The notes: a model not told the origin generated them from the letters alone. Positions 53,789 to 62,691 are shown, numbered from the stretch's first letter. The stretch is 64,000 nt of DNA from Acinetobacter zhairuonensis (GCF_022601715.1 NZ_JAKVIM010000001.1:124001-188000); one strand, 5' to 3'. Translations and numbers: made by a program.

Positions 53789-55171
53789 TTAGTATTTATA
53801 AGCGTCAGATTTGAATGGACCTTCAACAGCTACACCTAAGTAGTCTGCTTGTTCTTGAGTTAATTGAGTCAAGACACCACCAAAACCAGCAACCATTGCC
53901 GCAGCAACTTCTTCATCTAATTTCTTAGGAAGCAGTTCTACACGAATCGCTGCTTGTTTTTGATCTTCAGCAAGATCCGCAAATTTTTCAGCGAATAAGT
54001 GCATTTGACCAAGGACTTGGTTGGCAAATGAACCATCCATGATACGTGATGGGTGACCTGTCGCATTACCAAGGTTAACCAAACGACCTTCAGAAAGCAG
54101 AATGAGGTAATCGCTGTCATTTTCAGAACGATAAACTTGGTGAACTTGTGGTTTCACTTCAACCCATTTGTAACCACGTAAGTAGTTGGTGTCGATTTCA
54201 GTGTCGAAGTGACCGATGTTACACACCACTGCACCTGCTTTTAATGAATCAAGCATTGCAGCGTCACATACGTGGTAGTTACCTGTAGTCGTTACGATTA
54301 GGTCAGTATTTTGAAGAAGGTCAACATTGATGTCTTCTTTCTTGCCAGTTTGTACGCCGTTTTTGTATGGAGATACAACTTCGTAACCGTCCATGCATGC
54401 TTGCATTGCACAGATAGGATCTACTTCAGTAACACGTACAATCATGCCTTCTTGACGAAGTGATTGTGCAGAACCTTTACCTACGTCACCATAACCAATC
54501 ACAAGCGCACGACGACCAGATAAAAGCATATCTGTACCGCGTTTGATGGCATCATTCAGTGAGTGGCGGCAACCATATTTGTTGTCGTTTTTAGACTTCG
54601 TTACAGAGTCATTTACGTTGATTGCAGGAACTTTTAAAGTACCGTCACGAAGCATTTCATACAGACGTTGAACACCTGTCGTTGTTTCTTCAGTTACACC
54701 GTGAATTTTTGCAATCACTTCAGGGTATTTTTCATGCACGAGGAGGGTTAAATCACCACCATCATCCAAAATCATGTTGGCATCCCAAGGTGTGCCATTT
54801 ACATTGATTTGTTGTTCAAGACACCACATGTATTCTTCTTCTGTTTCGCCTTTCCAAGCAAATACAGGTACACCAGAAGCCGCAATTGCAGCAGCAGCAT
54901 GGTCTTGAGTAGAGAAGATGTTACATGAAGTCCAACGAACTTCTGCGCCCAATTCAACCAATGTTTCAATTAAAACAGCAGTTTGAATGGTCATGTGGAT
55001 ACAGCCAAGGATTTTCGCACCTGCAAGTGGTTTTGCAGCAGCATAGCGCTTACGAAGACCCATTAAAGCTGGCATTTCAGCTTCAGCCAGTTTGATTTCT
55101 TTACGGCCGTAATCAGCTAGAGTGATGTCAGCAACTTTGTAATCTGTAAATGAAGCATTAACCGCGTTCAT
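53789..55171 (-). CDS. ahcY: Adenosylhomocysteinase
   Basis: Splits S-adenosylhomocysteine, the inhibitory product of methyl transfer, into homocysteine and adenosine using tightly bound NAD. 460 residues from ATG 55171 with AAGGAG upstream (the frame runs 11 codons further). Visible are the substrate block [27 protein letters not shown] with catalytic Lys, the NAD loop [13 protein letters not shown] and the late [15 protein letters not shown] riboswitch for its substrate lies in its leader. A repeat element follows, then metF. Confidence 0.95.
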   Translation of the reverse strand: MNAVNASFTDYKVADITLADYGRKEIKLAEAEMPALMGLRKRYAAAKPLAGAKILGCIHMTIQTAVLIETLVELGAEVRWTSCNIFSTQDHAAAAIAASGVPVFAWKGETEEEYMWCLEQQINVNGTPWDANMILDDGGDLTLLVHEKYPEVIAKIHGVTEETTTGVQRLYEMLRDGTLKVPAINVNDSVTKSKNDNKYGCRHSLNDAIKRGTDMLLSGRRALVIGYGDVGKGSAQSLRQEGMIVRVTEVDPICAMQACMDGYEVVSPYKNGVQTGKKEDINVDLLQNTDLIVTTTGNYHVCDAAMLDSLKAGAVVCNIGHFDTEIDTNYLRGYKWVEVKPQVHQVYRSENDSDYLILLSEGRLVNLGNATGHPSRIMDGSFANQVLGQMHLFAEKFADLAEDQKQAAIRVELLPKKLDEEVAAAMVAGFGGVLTQLTQEQADYLGVAVEGPFKSDAYKY

Positions 55172-55595
55172 TACGATCTCCTTATAAAAACAAAAATTGA
55201 TCATTATGTTCGCGGATGCCGTTGTTGATTAGAACGAGCGTCTAACCGAATCGTCGAGCCTAGCGATCTTACATTTATGTACCTGTAAGAAAGTCGCAGC
55301 ATCCCTCGACTGCGGGCTATTGTACTTGGAAATTGATTTTGTTCCAATCTGTAATTGGTTAATATCTGGCTGAAAGGAATGTGCTGGAAATTACTTAATT
55401 GGAATCATAGTTTTAGTTATAAAAGCTATTTGGGTTGAAAATGCTAGATGACGCGAAATAATCTTAAAATCATAATTATTCAGTTGAGATATCTCTTTAA
55501 CTTTCGTTTGTAAAAGCTTTGACAGATTACGATTAATCCTTGAGTTTAAATCTATAAGCATTATCATCCGCCCATTACATCTTGAGATCAAACCT
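55172..55595. other. Intergenic region with riboswitch leader
   Basis: 424 bp. The ahcY-side part is the riboswitch and its expression platform; the rest (55320-55595) is AT-rich and must hold the promoters of ahcY and of the C39-like gene. No other feature is visible. Confidence 0.6.
55209..55313 (-). promoter_or_regulatory. S-adenosylhomocysteine riboswitch
   Basis: On the minus strand all signature parts of the SAH riboswitch (Rfam RF01057) are recognisable. P1 pairs 55305-55310 with 55253-55258 (GTCGAG/CTCGAC); the internal hairpin pairs 55284-55297 with 55263-55273 (CTTACA/TGTAAG and GCGA/TCGC); the pseudoknot-type stem pairs GGATGC (55299-55304) with GCATCC (55214-55219). Conserved blocks GAGG, GCTGCGAC, TAGGCTCG and CAACGGC are in order. 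It is expected to switch ahcY on when SAH builds up. Confidence 0.8.
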
Positions 55596-56135
55596 ATGGC
55601 TTTAGAGATTCCTGATTCGTTACTGAATCTAGAAGCAAACTGTGGCGTGTTTGCGGTTTGGATGTTGTTGCAACATCATGGCGTGCATGTCAACATCAAT
55701 GAACTGATCAAGTTATGCCGACATGATCATCAAGATGGCACGTTTACCATTGCTTTAGCGGTTGCCTTAAAGAAGATTGGATTTAAGGTTGCTTTCCATA
55801 CAGACTCAGATCCGAATATTGACCGTACCGAAAGACAAAGTTATAGCGAGGCGAAAGCATTGCGTATCCCGATTGAGCCTGCGTTGAGCTATGCCCAAAT
55901 TCAGTCCCAAATTAAGCAGGGGAAAATGGTGATTGTGTACTACGATACACTGGATGAAGTAGGTAATCAGTCCTTGGTGTATTCAATTGATGATCAGGAA
56001 ATCTGTTTCTTCGATAATTTTGAGCCGATGTCTGCACAGATATTTGAGCAACAACGTAAAGCCGAAGGCATTTGCCGACAAGCGATTGTGATTGATGATC
56101 GTGATGCTCAAATCCAGTCGACCATGTTGAATTAA
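55596..56135 (+). CDS. C39-like papain-fold protein, possibly inactive
   Basis: A 179-residue cytosolic protein resembling the papain-like C39 peptidase fold. The nucleophile region is ANCGVFAVWMLLQHHGV with Cys16, but the usual upstream Gln is missing, and the normal GH(F/W) histidine reads VGNQSLVYSIDDQEICFFDN, so the His is not evident. It may be an inactive or binding-only version, or use another His. The ATG is the first in frame. It stands alone, ahead of two tandem hairpins. The family level is moderately sure; the function is open. Confidence 0.6.
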   Translation: MALEIPDSLLNLEANCGVFAVWMLLQHHGVHVNINELIKLCRHDHQDGTFTIALAVALKKIGFKVAFHTDSDPNIDRTERQSYSEAKALRIPIEPALSYAQIQSQIKQGKMVIVYYDTLDEVGNQSLVYSIDDQEICFFDNFEPMSAQIFEQQRKAEGICRQAIVIDDRDAQIQSTMLN

Positions 56136-56146
56136 TTTAAGTGCTG

Positions 56147-56225
56147 TATTAAGGCTTGATGAGTTTATTAAGTTAAGTCATTAAGCCTTAATACTTGTTT
56201 GAACGTATCGTTAGTTCAAACAAGC
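56147..56225. repeat. Two tandem stem-loops between convergent genes
   Basis: GTATTAAGGCTT (56147-56158) pairs with AAGCCTTAATAC (56184-56195), and CTTGTTTGAAC (56195-56205) pairs with GTTCAAACAAG (56215-56225): perfect 12- and 11-bp stems sharing one base. No T-run follows, so it is either a weak terminator pair or a structured repeat. Confidence 0.55.
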
Positions 56226-56246
56226 CAATAATCGAAAGTTAAAGTT

Positions 56247-56780
56247 TTACCATTGATCGATTTCTGATTCCCATTCTTCAAATAATGCATTGACCCAAGT
56301 GTTTTTACCATTGTTGATGCGATAACTTTTTAGCTCTTTGAACTGACCATTTTCAATGAGGTAATAAACCAACTCACATTGTTGCTGATTGCCTGTACGG
56401 GTTCCTGTACCAATCAATAAGCGACTATCAAGTTTGTATTTTATCTGTCTAGGTGAAAATCCAAATTGTTCAGAATAGCAGTCTCGGAATGCATCGGGTA
56501 AATATGCAGTTGTTCCTGTTTGAGCATCATAAAGTAAGCCCGCGACACAACCGCCACCGCAGCCATATAATTCAATACCATAATGCCCTGCAAAATTGAC
56601 AGGCTGTTGCGAAAGTTCAGTCATTAAGGTTTTATATAGTTTGGTTTTATTATTCAGCACAACCGTATGGTTTTCACCTGTATAAACTGGAGCAGGATAA
56701 TCCTGAAAAGTCGGTTGAGCGAACACTATACTTGAGCTCAGTAGGGTCGAGAGGGCGAGAAATACTTGTCTGAATGGCAT
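56247..56780 (-). CDS. Exported protein of unknown function
   Basis: A 177-residue protein with a clear signal peptide (VFLALSTLLSSSIVFA, cut near Ala22), so periplasmic or secreted. The mature part has the motif NFAGHYGIELYGCGGGCVAGLLYDAQTG and further cysteines (DCYSEQ, QQCELVYY); a conserved GHY...GCGxxC block of this kind occurs in widespread uncharacterised exported proteins. The cysteine pairs may form disulfides. No enzymatic motif is recognised. It is divergent from the DUF4424 gene. Confidence 0.65.
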   Translation of the reverse strand: MPFRQVFLALSTLLSSSIVFAQPTFQDYPAPVYTGENHTVVLNNKTKLYKTLMTELSQQPVNFAGHYGIELYGCGGGCVAGLLYDAQTGTTAYLPDAFRDCYSEQFGFSPRQIKYKLDSRLLIGTGTRTGNQQQCELVYYLIENGQFKELKSYRINNGKNTWVNALFEEWESEIDQW

Positions 56781-56872
56781 CGAAGTCCCCTAAAATTGTC
56801 TAATCTTAAATAAATTCAATATAGTATAAAAAGATCTATCAAAAAAATCAGAATACCGTGAAAGGATGAGAA

Positions 56873-57850
56873 ATGAATCAATGGCAATGGCCCGGTTTTT
56901 GGGTAAGCATGGTGATTGTGACAAGTGCACATGCCAATGACAGTACTGGCTTTGTTGGAACTGGCGGGGTTGAGTATGTACATAACCCCAATATTTCAAT
57001 GCAAAGCGAAGACTTATTTATTAGTAAAAAACAGATTCGGGTGGATTATAAATTTAAGAATCTCACTGCTCGTGACATTACCGAAACGATTTTGTTTCCT
57101 TTACCTCGCGTCGGCAGTTCTAGAGAAAGCGATTTTGCAGATACTGAAGGCTTAATCCAAAGCTTTCAGGTTCGACAAAATGGTCAGTTACTCAAACCTG
57201 CTGCGCATGTGCGTGCTTTTTTACCTGATCCAGATGCTGCGTCAGATGCAACAGCAGAATATCCTGTCATCGATGTCACGACGGCGTTGAAAGCATGCGG
57301 TTTATCGGATCAAGAACTTATGTTGCCGTGGACACAGAATCAAGATATTCACAAAATCAGTGCCAAGATGATGCAGTGTAATAACCCGAAAGTACAAACT
57401 TTATTGAGATCGTATGATCGAGGTGCTGAAATCTATTGGGAGGCGCAAGTGGTGTATAGCTGGCAGCAGACCTTTAACGCCAATACCATTACCCATATCC
57501 AACATCAGTATAGGCCTTTAATCGGCGGTTCCGTTGCCCTGTATCCCGCTGAAGATGAAAAAACCTATTGTATGGATCCATCCTTTAAAGCGGGTTTACG
57601 CAAGGCACAGGCACAACACGCACCATATAGTGCACTAAGTTATATCCTGACCACAGGGGCGAATTGGGCTAAACCGATTGCAGATTTTAAGCTGACAGTT
57701 GAACGTGATGCCGGGGAATTGGTGTCTTTTTGTTGGGATGGCAAAGTACAAAAAATTAGTCCAACTCGCTTTCAAATGTTGAAAAAGAATTTCCTGCCAA
57801 AACAGGATTTGAATATTATTTTTGTGAAGAAGCAATTTCGAGTTGAATAA
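56873..57850 (+). CDS. DUF4424 exported protein
   Basis: A 325-residue exported protein of the DUF4424 family. It has a signal peptide ending SAHA, followed by NDSTGFVGTGGVEYVHNPNISMQSEDLFISKKQIRVDYKFKN, the family's opening block, then a beta-rich domain with several cysteines (KACGLS, MQCNNP, KTYCMD, SFCWDG). The function of the family is unknown. GAAAGGATGAG before the ATG gives a usable ribosome site. It is convergent with the Sel1 gene. Confidence 0.78.
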   Translation: MNQWQWPGFWVSMVIVTSAHANDSTGFVGTGGVEYVHNPNISMQSEDLFISKKQIRVDYKFKNLTARDITETILFPLPRVGSSRESDFADTEGLIQSFQVRQNGQLLKPAAHVRAFLPDPDAASDATAEYPVIDVTTALKACGLSDQELMLPWTQNQDIHKISAKMMQCNNPKVQTLLRSYDRGAEIYWEAQVVYSWQQTFNANTITHIQHQYRPLIGGSVALYPAEDEKTYCMDPSFKAGLRKAQAQHAPYSALSYILTTGANWAKPIADFKLTVERDAGELVSFCWDGKVQKISPTRFQMLKKNFLPKQDLNIIFVKKQFRVE

Positions 57851-57876
57851 AAAAAGCCCATGCTGTACATGGGCTT
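57850..57876 (-). terminator. Terminator of the Sel1 gene
   Basis: AAGCCCATG and CATGGGCTT form a 9-bp stem with T's on the minus strand; it begins at the DUF4424 stop codon. Confidence 0.8.
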
Positions 57877-57890
57877 GAAATGCATTGAGC

Positions 57891-58403
57891 TTAGCTGAAT
57901 TGTTGTGCCTTGAGTGACCATTCATCTGCTTTGGCTTCATCGACGTCGACGCCCAGACCATGTTCATAGATACACGCCAAATCACGCATGGCTTGTACTT
58001 CACCCAACTCTGCGGCTTGTTCTACCAAAGTAACTGACTTGGCGACATCTTTTTCTACGATATTGCCGCGGCGGTAAAATCCCGCTAATTCTAAAATCGC
58101 TGCGGGATGATTCAAGGCACTGGCCTGTTTTAGCCAGTGATAGGCATGTTCAAAATAAGTGTTGGCTTCGGTCGGATCTTCTTCAAGCAGTTCTTTGGCA
58201 TATACCACGTAGCCTTCACCTAGCCAGTACATGGCTTCCACATGACCATTGCCCGCAGCCTTGAGTGCCCATTCTTCGGCACGTTCAATATCCTGCTCAT
58301 CTTCACTTTCCATGTAGAGATTGGCTAATTCAAACTGAGCTTCGGCATTACCTGCACTTGCTCGATTAATCAGTTCCGCAGAAATAGAGGGAAGATGAGA
58401 CAT
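57891..58403 (-). CDS. Sel1-like repeat protein
   Basis: A 170-residue protein of stacked Sel1/TPR-like helix pairs, with the consensus AEAQFELANLY...AEEWALKAAGNGHVEAMYWLGEGY and at least three further repeats. There is no signal peptide, so it is cytosolic. Such repeats mediate protein-protein contacts; a specific partner is not evident. GGA eight bases upstream supports the ATG. It follows the DUF3325 gene on the same strand, but a terminator separates them. Confidence 0.82.
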   Translation of the reverse strand: MSHLPSISAELINRASAGNAEAQFELANLYMESEDEQDIERAEEWALKAAGNGHVEAMYWLGEGYVVYAKELLEEDPTEANTYFEHAYHWLKQASALNHPAAILELAGFYRRGNIVEKDVAKSVTLVEQAAELGEVQAMRDLACIYEHGLGVDVDEAKADEWSLKAQQFS

Positions 58404-58426
58404 AATAATTCCAATTTACAACCAAT

Positions 58427-58450
58427 AAAAAAGCCAATCTGAAGATTGGC
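58427..58450 (-). terminator. Terminator of the DUF3649-PepSY-DUF3325 operon
   Basis: GCCAATCT and AGATTGGC form an 8-bp stem with a T-run on the minus strand, about 40 bases past the last gene. Confidence 0.85.
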
Positions 58451-58490
58451 CGGGAGATTATAACTGAAAATACGAGATTATTCTGTAGCT

Positions 58491-58829
58491 TTATACCAGA
58501 AGAAATCCAATTGAGACTGCTGCCAGTCCGATCAGTAGGTAGGCGAGTACTTTTATTTTATTTGGGTAGTAACTCAGCATCAGTCCAATCAGCAGGGCTG
58601 CAAAAGTCAAGACGCCAATCCAATAGCTGAGCATAGTACTGATTTTACCTGCAAGCAGACAAATCACGAGGCTAACTGGCAACAGTATCCAGCCAAGTGA
58701 AGAAGCAGCATAGGTCTGAGCTAGGCTAAGCTCGCGATTAAAAATCTGCTTTTGGTGTTTAGACATAGCACTTGCTAAAGCGATGAATGCCAAACTGGAG
58801 ATTGACCCAATCAAGAGAAAAAAGCTCAT
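58491..58829 (-). CDS. DUF3325 membrane protein
   Basis: A 112-residue inner-membrane protein with about four hydrophobic helices, matching DUF3325, a family almost always found beside PepSY and DUF3649 proteins in iron-uptake loci. Its start overlaps the PepSY stop (ATGA), so translation is coupled. It may help move or reduce iron-siderophore at the inner membrane; this is inferred from context. Confidence 0.78.
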   Translation of the reverse strand: MSFFLLIGSISSLAFIALASAMSKHQKQIFNRELSLAQTYAASSLGWILLPVSLVICLLAGKISTMLSYWIGVLTFAALLIGLMLSYYPNKIKVLAYLLIGLAAVSIGFLLV

Positions 58830-60607
58830 AGACTGATCTCCTGTGGTTTTTGCGACACTTTCTTTGGTTTTGTGACCACGCCTTTATGCTGCTTAACTTT
58901 GCGATAAGCCAGATAAAAAATTCCAGCCAATACCCAAGTCATTAAATCGAAACTGGCAATCATCCATTGACCATTGGCAATACTTTGCCACAGTGGTTGT
59001 CCACCTGTAACAAGATTCAGAACGGATAAGCCTGCATATACAAGGCTGCTGAAGAACAGCAGTTCGAGCCATGCTTGACGATGGTTACGGAACATTGCAT
59101 AGAGGAGGCTGAATAGCCATGCCATCAAGAAACTGCGAATTTCCCATTCGGCACGCGCTTCTAACTGCAAAGGTAATAGGCGATTGGCGTAGAAATATGC
59201 TGCACATGCTAGAGGTAAGCCAATGATGGCGGCAATATTGGTGACTTCGACTAAGCGATAGCCAAACGATTTATAGCCTTGCTTTTGTTGTTGTGGCGCA
59301 CGTTTTACACACCACAAAATCAGCCCTGTCGCAACCATCAACGATCCCAAAATGCCAGAACCAAAGAGTAACCAGCGTAAGCTGAGGTCTAAGCCACGTG
59401 CTTCGTGTAATACGGTCACCACATTGTAAATCCCCATTGGAACTGAAGTTTGGTAAGCAGTTTGAGGATTTGTGGTATTTGTTCCAGTGACTCCATTAAA
59501 TTGAAAGCTAGGCATGACATTACGGGCAATTACGCTTTCAGCATATAGTGCTTTAATTTCTACTGTTGCATTTGTGGTGTTGGGTGCAATGATTTGGATT
59601 GAACCTATCGGATTGCTTTGCCATTGTGCTGCGGCATAACTCAACATGGGGGTGAGATCTGCCAGTGCAGCTATTGGGTTTGTCTTCTCATGGTGCTCAT
59701 GTTCTCCATCACCTTGCTTTTCGCGTCCAGACGAGTGTTCACCTGATCGTACTTGAGTACGTTGTGGATCAGATGGGCTTGATGCAGTACGAGGATGTTG
59801 CTGTATTCCTGCATTTTGTTCGGAAAGCTCTGGAGAGCGTGCTTCAGATTGAGGTTTAGTTGGCAGAGCATTGGTCTGTGGGCGTAAATCACGAAGGAAT
59901 TCTTGCCGATCTGAATAGACCCGATTAACTCCCCAAGGCATTAGCATGAACATTAACAGGAGCAAACCGCTAAAGGTGATCATGATATGAAAAGGCAGGG
60001 CAAAGACGGCTGTGGCATTGTGAGCATCGAGCCAAGAGCGTTGTCCCTTACCTGAACGGAAGGTAAAAAAGTCTTTAAAGATTTTTTTATGGGTAATCAC
60101 GCCACTAATTATTGCAACCAACATCAGCATGGTGGCAAACCCGACCAACCAGCGCGTCCACAGTCGTGGTAATCCATACAATTCAAAATGGAAGCGATAT
60201 AAAAAGCTTCCACCACGGGTATCGCGCGCAGTTAACACTTCACCCGTTTTGCTGTCCAGACTGATTCGTTCACCACCGCGCCGTGCATGCGGGTCTTCGC
60301 CTTGTTTACGGATAATCAGTTCAGTGGTGGTTTGGCGTGAGTTGGGTAATAGCATCATCCAACTTGCCGCATCGGGATGATGTTGCTGTAGAAAATTGAG
60401 GGCGATTTGGGTTTGTTGAATCTGCGAGTTATTGGCTACCGATTGATGTAACTCGGGTTTCATCCATACCGTAATTTCATTCTGGAAAAAACTTAGCGTG
60501 CCTGTCACAAAAATCGCATACAGCAGCCAGCCTAAAATCAGACTTGCCCATGTATGCAACCAAGACATCGATTGGCGTGGACCTTCGGTTTTATGATCTA
60601 CACGCAT
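58826..60607 (-). CDS. PepSY-associated iron-regulated membrane protein (PiuB-like)
   Basis: A 593-residue inner-membrane protein with PepSY-type helices and periplasmic domains: N-terminal helix (WASLILGWLLYAIFVTGTLSFF), periplasmic PepSY region, paired helices near 160-235 with HNATAVFALPFHIMITFSGLLLL, then more helices to the end. Related proteins bind haem and are proposed to reduce siderophore-bound iron. A periplasmic linker of about 70 residues is low-complexity and His-rich (GEHEHHEK). Operon: 1 bp after DUF3649, overlapping DUF3325. A Fur box is upstream. Confidence 0.82.
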   Translation of the reverse strand: MRVDHKTEGPRQSMSWLHTWASLILGWLLYAIFVTGTLSFFQNEITVWMKPELHQSVANNSQIQQTQIALNFLQQHHPDAASWMMLLPNSRQTTTELIIRKQGEDPHARRGGERISLDSKTGEVLTARDTRGGSFLYRFHFELYGLPRLWTRWLVGFATMLMLVAIISGVITHKKIFKDFFTFRSGKGQRSWLDAHNATAVFALPFHIMITFSGLLLLMFMLMPWGVNRVYSDRQEFLRDLRPQTNALPTKPQSEARSPELSEQNAGIQQHPRTASSPSDPQRTQVRSGEHSSGREKQGDGEHEHHEKTNPIAALADLTPMLSYAAAQWQSNPIGSIQIIAPNTTNATVEIKALYAESVIARNVMPSFQFNGVTGTNTTNPQTAYQTSVPMGIYNVVTVLHEARGLDLSLRWLLFGSGILGSLMVATGLILWCVKRAPQQQKQGYKSFGYRLVEVTNIAAIIGLPLACAAYFYANRLLPLQLEARAEWEIRSFLMAWLFSLLYAMFRNHRQAWLELLFFSSLVYAGLSVLNLVTGGQPLWQSIANGQWMIASFDLMTWVLAGIFYLAYRKVKQHKGVVTKPKKVSQKPQEISL

Positions 60608-60608
60608 A

Positions 60609-60962
60609 TCAAGCCCCTAAGTACAGCGTCATTGCCCATAAAAGCAAGCAGGGTAGGACAATACCGAGCGTGGCTTTTAAGGTCTTATGCACCATGAACA
60701 CCCAAATAAAAGCAGCACAATGAATGCTAAACGCCAGCAAAGTTGCACTCATGACAGCGGCTGCACGATATTCACTGAAGGCTTGTGCGACGACCATTGC
60801 CGTGAGTGAAGCCAACACATAGCCACCAACAATCGCAAGCAAGAAACGATAGAACACCATAAAGCGATATTTGAGTAATGTAAGGTCTGAATGCTGGAGT
60901 TTTTTCGGTTTTCTAACCGTCAGAGGTGCTGTAAGCGAGTTTGCTGGATTAGGATTATTCAT
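60609..60962 (-). CDS. DUF3649 membrane protein
   Basis: A 117-residue inner-membrane protein with a basic N-terminal tail and three hydrophobic helices (FLLAIVGGYVLASLTAMVVA; AVMSATLLAFSIHCAAFIWVFM; LGIVLPCLLLWAMTLYL), of the DUF3649 family linked to iron transport. It is the first gene of the three-gene operon; the next ATG is one base after its stop. The Fur box at 61006 lies 44 bp upstream of its start. Confidence 0.78.
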   Translation of the reverse strand: MNNPNPANSLTAPLTVRKPKKLQHSDLTLLKYRFMVFYRFLLAIVGGYVLASLTAMVVAQAFSEYRAAAVMSATLLAFSIHCAAFIWVFMVHKTLKATLGIVLPCLLLWAMTLYLGA

Positions 60963-61005
60963 GGCAAAGGTTGAAGTTGGCTATGTAATTTAATGTTAAT
61001 GTAAA

Positions 61006-61020
61006 TGATAACAATTATTA
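61006..61020. promoter_or_regulatory. Fur box of the PepSY operon
   Basis: TGATAACAATTATTA matches the 7-1-7 Fur motif at 12 of 14 positions and lies 44 bp before the DUF3649 start. Confidence 0.72.
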
Positions 61021-61209
61021 TTAATAATTAAAACTATTAATCAAGGATATGTAGGCTGGATATTGATAGTTGCTTTCAGGGGAAGGTGTTAAACAGGGAT
61101 AAAAAAATTTAAAGATAAGGTGTTTCGAGATGACGTCATCCCTTGTGAATCAGTCATCAACTCCATCAAAATGGGGTTAAATACATGCCATTTGCAATAG
61201 GAATTAGAT

Positions 61210-61527
61210 ATGCTGAAAATAATTTATTATGTACCAGACAGCCATCTAGAACAGACTAAACAAGCTATTTTTGCAGCTGGAGCTGGGGGCATTGGCAATT
61301 ATGAACATTGTGCATGGCAGGTTTTAGGCACAGGTCAGTTCAAGCCTGTACAAGGGGCAAATCCATTTATTGGTCAGCTGGACAGTTTAGAGCAAGTGCC
61401 TGAGTGGCGCGTGGAAACCATTGTTTCAGAAACTCAGGCTAAGGCAGTGGCTCAGGCGCTTAAAGCAAGTCATCCTTATGAAGAGCCAGCATTTGAGTTT
61501 ATACAAATCTTGGATATAGAATTTTAA
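61210..61527 (+). CDS. YqfO-type (Nif3 insert-domain, CutA/PII-like) protein
   Basis: A 105-residue cytosolic protein equal to the domain inserted in the middle of long Nif3/YqfO proteins; the fold is PII/CutA-like. Family blocks are IIYYVPDSHLEQTKQAIFAAGAGGIGNYEHCAW, GTGQFKPVQGANPFIG and the C-terminal SHPYEEPAFEFI. The role is unknown; a nucleotide or metal sensor is plausible. AGGA precedes the ATG. The Nif3 catalytic partner in this genome is at 32368, so the domains are split. Confidence 0.85.
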   Translation: MLKIIYYVPDSHLEQTKQAIFAAGAGGIGNYEHCAWQVLGTGQFKPVQGANPFIGQLDSLEQVPEWRVETIVSETQAKAVAQALKASHPYEEPAFEFIQILDIEF

Positions 61528-61805
61528 AAGCTTAGCTGTAGATCTAAGTTAGAAGTTGTACACGAGGTTCTAACTCACTTCGTCTGGCATGGCGATTGAA
61601 ATATATTTTCAGCTTATTCAGATTCGACCTACTTTTCTTTCGGTAAAAGTAGGAAAACCATTGTCATCAGTCAAACTCGGCAGAAATGATCATGTGATGC
61701 AGTGGATCGCAGCAACTATACGAAACATATTGATCTTAGCTCCGACAGTTGCTGATGACGTTAACGTGTATCGGACTTTTGCGATGCATTTAATTGAGCG
61801 TGAAA
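61528..61805. other. Intergenic region with a hairpin and a doubtful frame
   Basis: 278 bp. CCTACTTTT and AAAAGTAGG (61628-61653) form a 9-bp stem-loop. An ATG-frame from 61589 runs into the converging nitroreductase end, but it lacks a ribosome site and encloses the hairpin, so I do not call it a gene. Confidence 0.45.
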
Positions 61806-62588
61806 TTAAACTTTTTCAATAAACAGTTCGCGATCAAAACGGTACTGTGGGAAAAACACACCATCTTTTGCACGTTCACCTGCGCCAATCACCATGACGG
61901 GATATTGCTGATCATTCAGCTTTAAGATTTTTCGAACCAACGGCTCATCGAAACCTTCCATCATACAGCTGTCAAACCCATAAGCACGTAAGGCTAAAAC
62001 CAGATTTTCACAGGCAAGCGCTGTGGTTTTGGTGGCCCATAATTTGGCATCAGCAGGGTTAAATGCCGTCACAGGCAGTTGTTTGTCAAAAGTCCGCACC
62101 AATTTAAACGCCACTTTTTTGACATTTCCCAAGGTGTTGAAGTAACCAGTTTTATAATTGTAGGGAATCACCCGATAATATTTTTGAACTGCGGGTGGTG
62201 TTTCAGGAAATGGAAATTCGCTGATGTTGCGTTTTGCCATATCATCCAAACGGTCCGTTCGTGCAATACAGACAATCAGTTCAGCCGCGGTTTTTGCCGC
62301 CAACTGGTTTAAACAGGCTTTGACCAATTGTTTTTTCTTGGCTGGACTTTGAACCAGATAAAACGTCCACGGTTGTAAATTAGAAGAGTTTGGTGCGAGT
62401 AGTGCCAAATCTAAACAAGCATCTAAAATTTCACTTGGAATGGCTCGATCGGTAAATTTTCTGACTGAACGACGGCTTTCGATGACCTTACGAAAATTGA
62501 CCACATCAATATCTTGTGGGGCTGGTTCGTAATAGCGTGGTTTGCCTGATTCATCAGAAATGAACTGGGGTTGATCTGTATTTGTCAT
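61806..62588 (-). CDS. Nitroreductase family protein
   Basis: An FMN- and NAD(P)H-dependent oxidoreductase of the nitroreductase family, cytosolic; the substrate is unknown (nitro compounds or quinones). About 260 residues from ATG 62588. FMN-binding signature VIESRRSVRKFTDRAIPSEIL, LLAPNSSNLQPWTFYLV, ALACENLVLALRAYGFDSCMMEGFDE and late VIGAGERAKDG are clear. The frame opens 26 codons earlier at TTG 62666; no strong ribosome site decides between them. Confidence 0.85.
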   Translation of the reverse strand: MTNTDQPQFISDESGKPRYYEPAPQDIDVVNFRKVIESRRSVRKFTDRAIPSEILDACLDLALLAPNSSNLQPWTFYLVQSPAKKKQLVKACLNQLAAKTAAELIVCIARTDRLDDMAKRNISEFPFPETPPAVQKYYRVIPYNYKTGYFNTLGNVKKVAFKLVRTFDKQLPVTAFNPADAKLWATKTTALACENLVLALRAYGFDSCMMEGFDEPLVRKILKLNDQQYPVMVIGAGERAKDGVFFPQYRFDRELFIEKV

Positions 62589-62670
62589 AGGATTTATAAA
62601 GTGAGAAGCGTTGTTTTCAGAACATAACGTGCCAGGTTTAACTGTTGTTGTATTTGGGTGAGTCAAAACA

Positions 62671-62691
62671 AAAGGGGCAAACTGCCCCTTT
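62671..62691 (-). terminator. Terminator of the enoyl-CoA hydratase gene
   Basis: AAAGGGGCA and TGCCCCTTT form a 9-bp stem with T-rich sequence following on the minus strand. Confidence 0.75.

Noticed and set aside
61589..61822. 77-codon frame after the YqfO-like gene
   Set aside because: No ribosome site, it encloses a stem-loop and overlaps the end of the nitroreductase gene.
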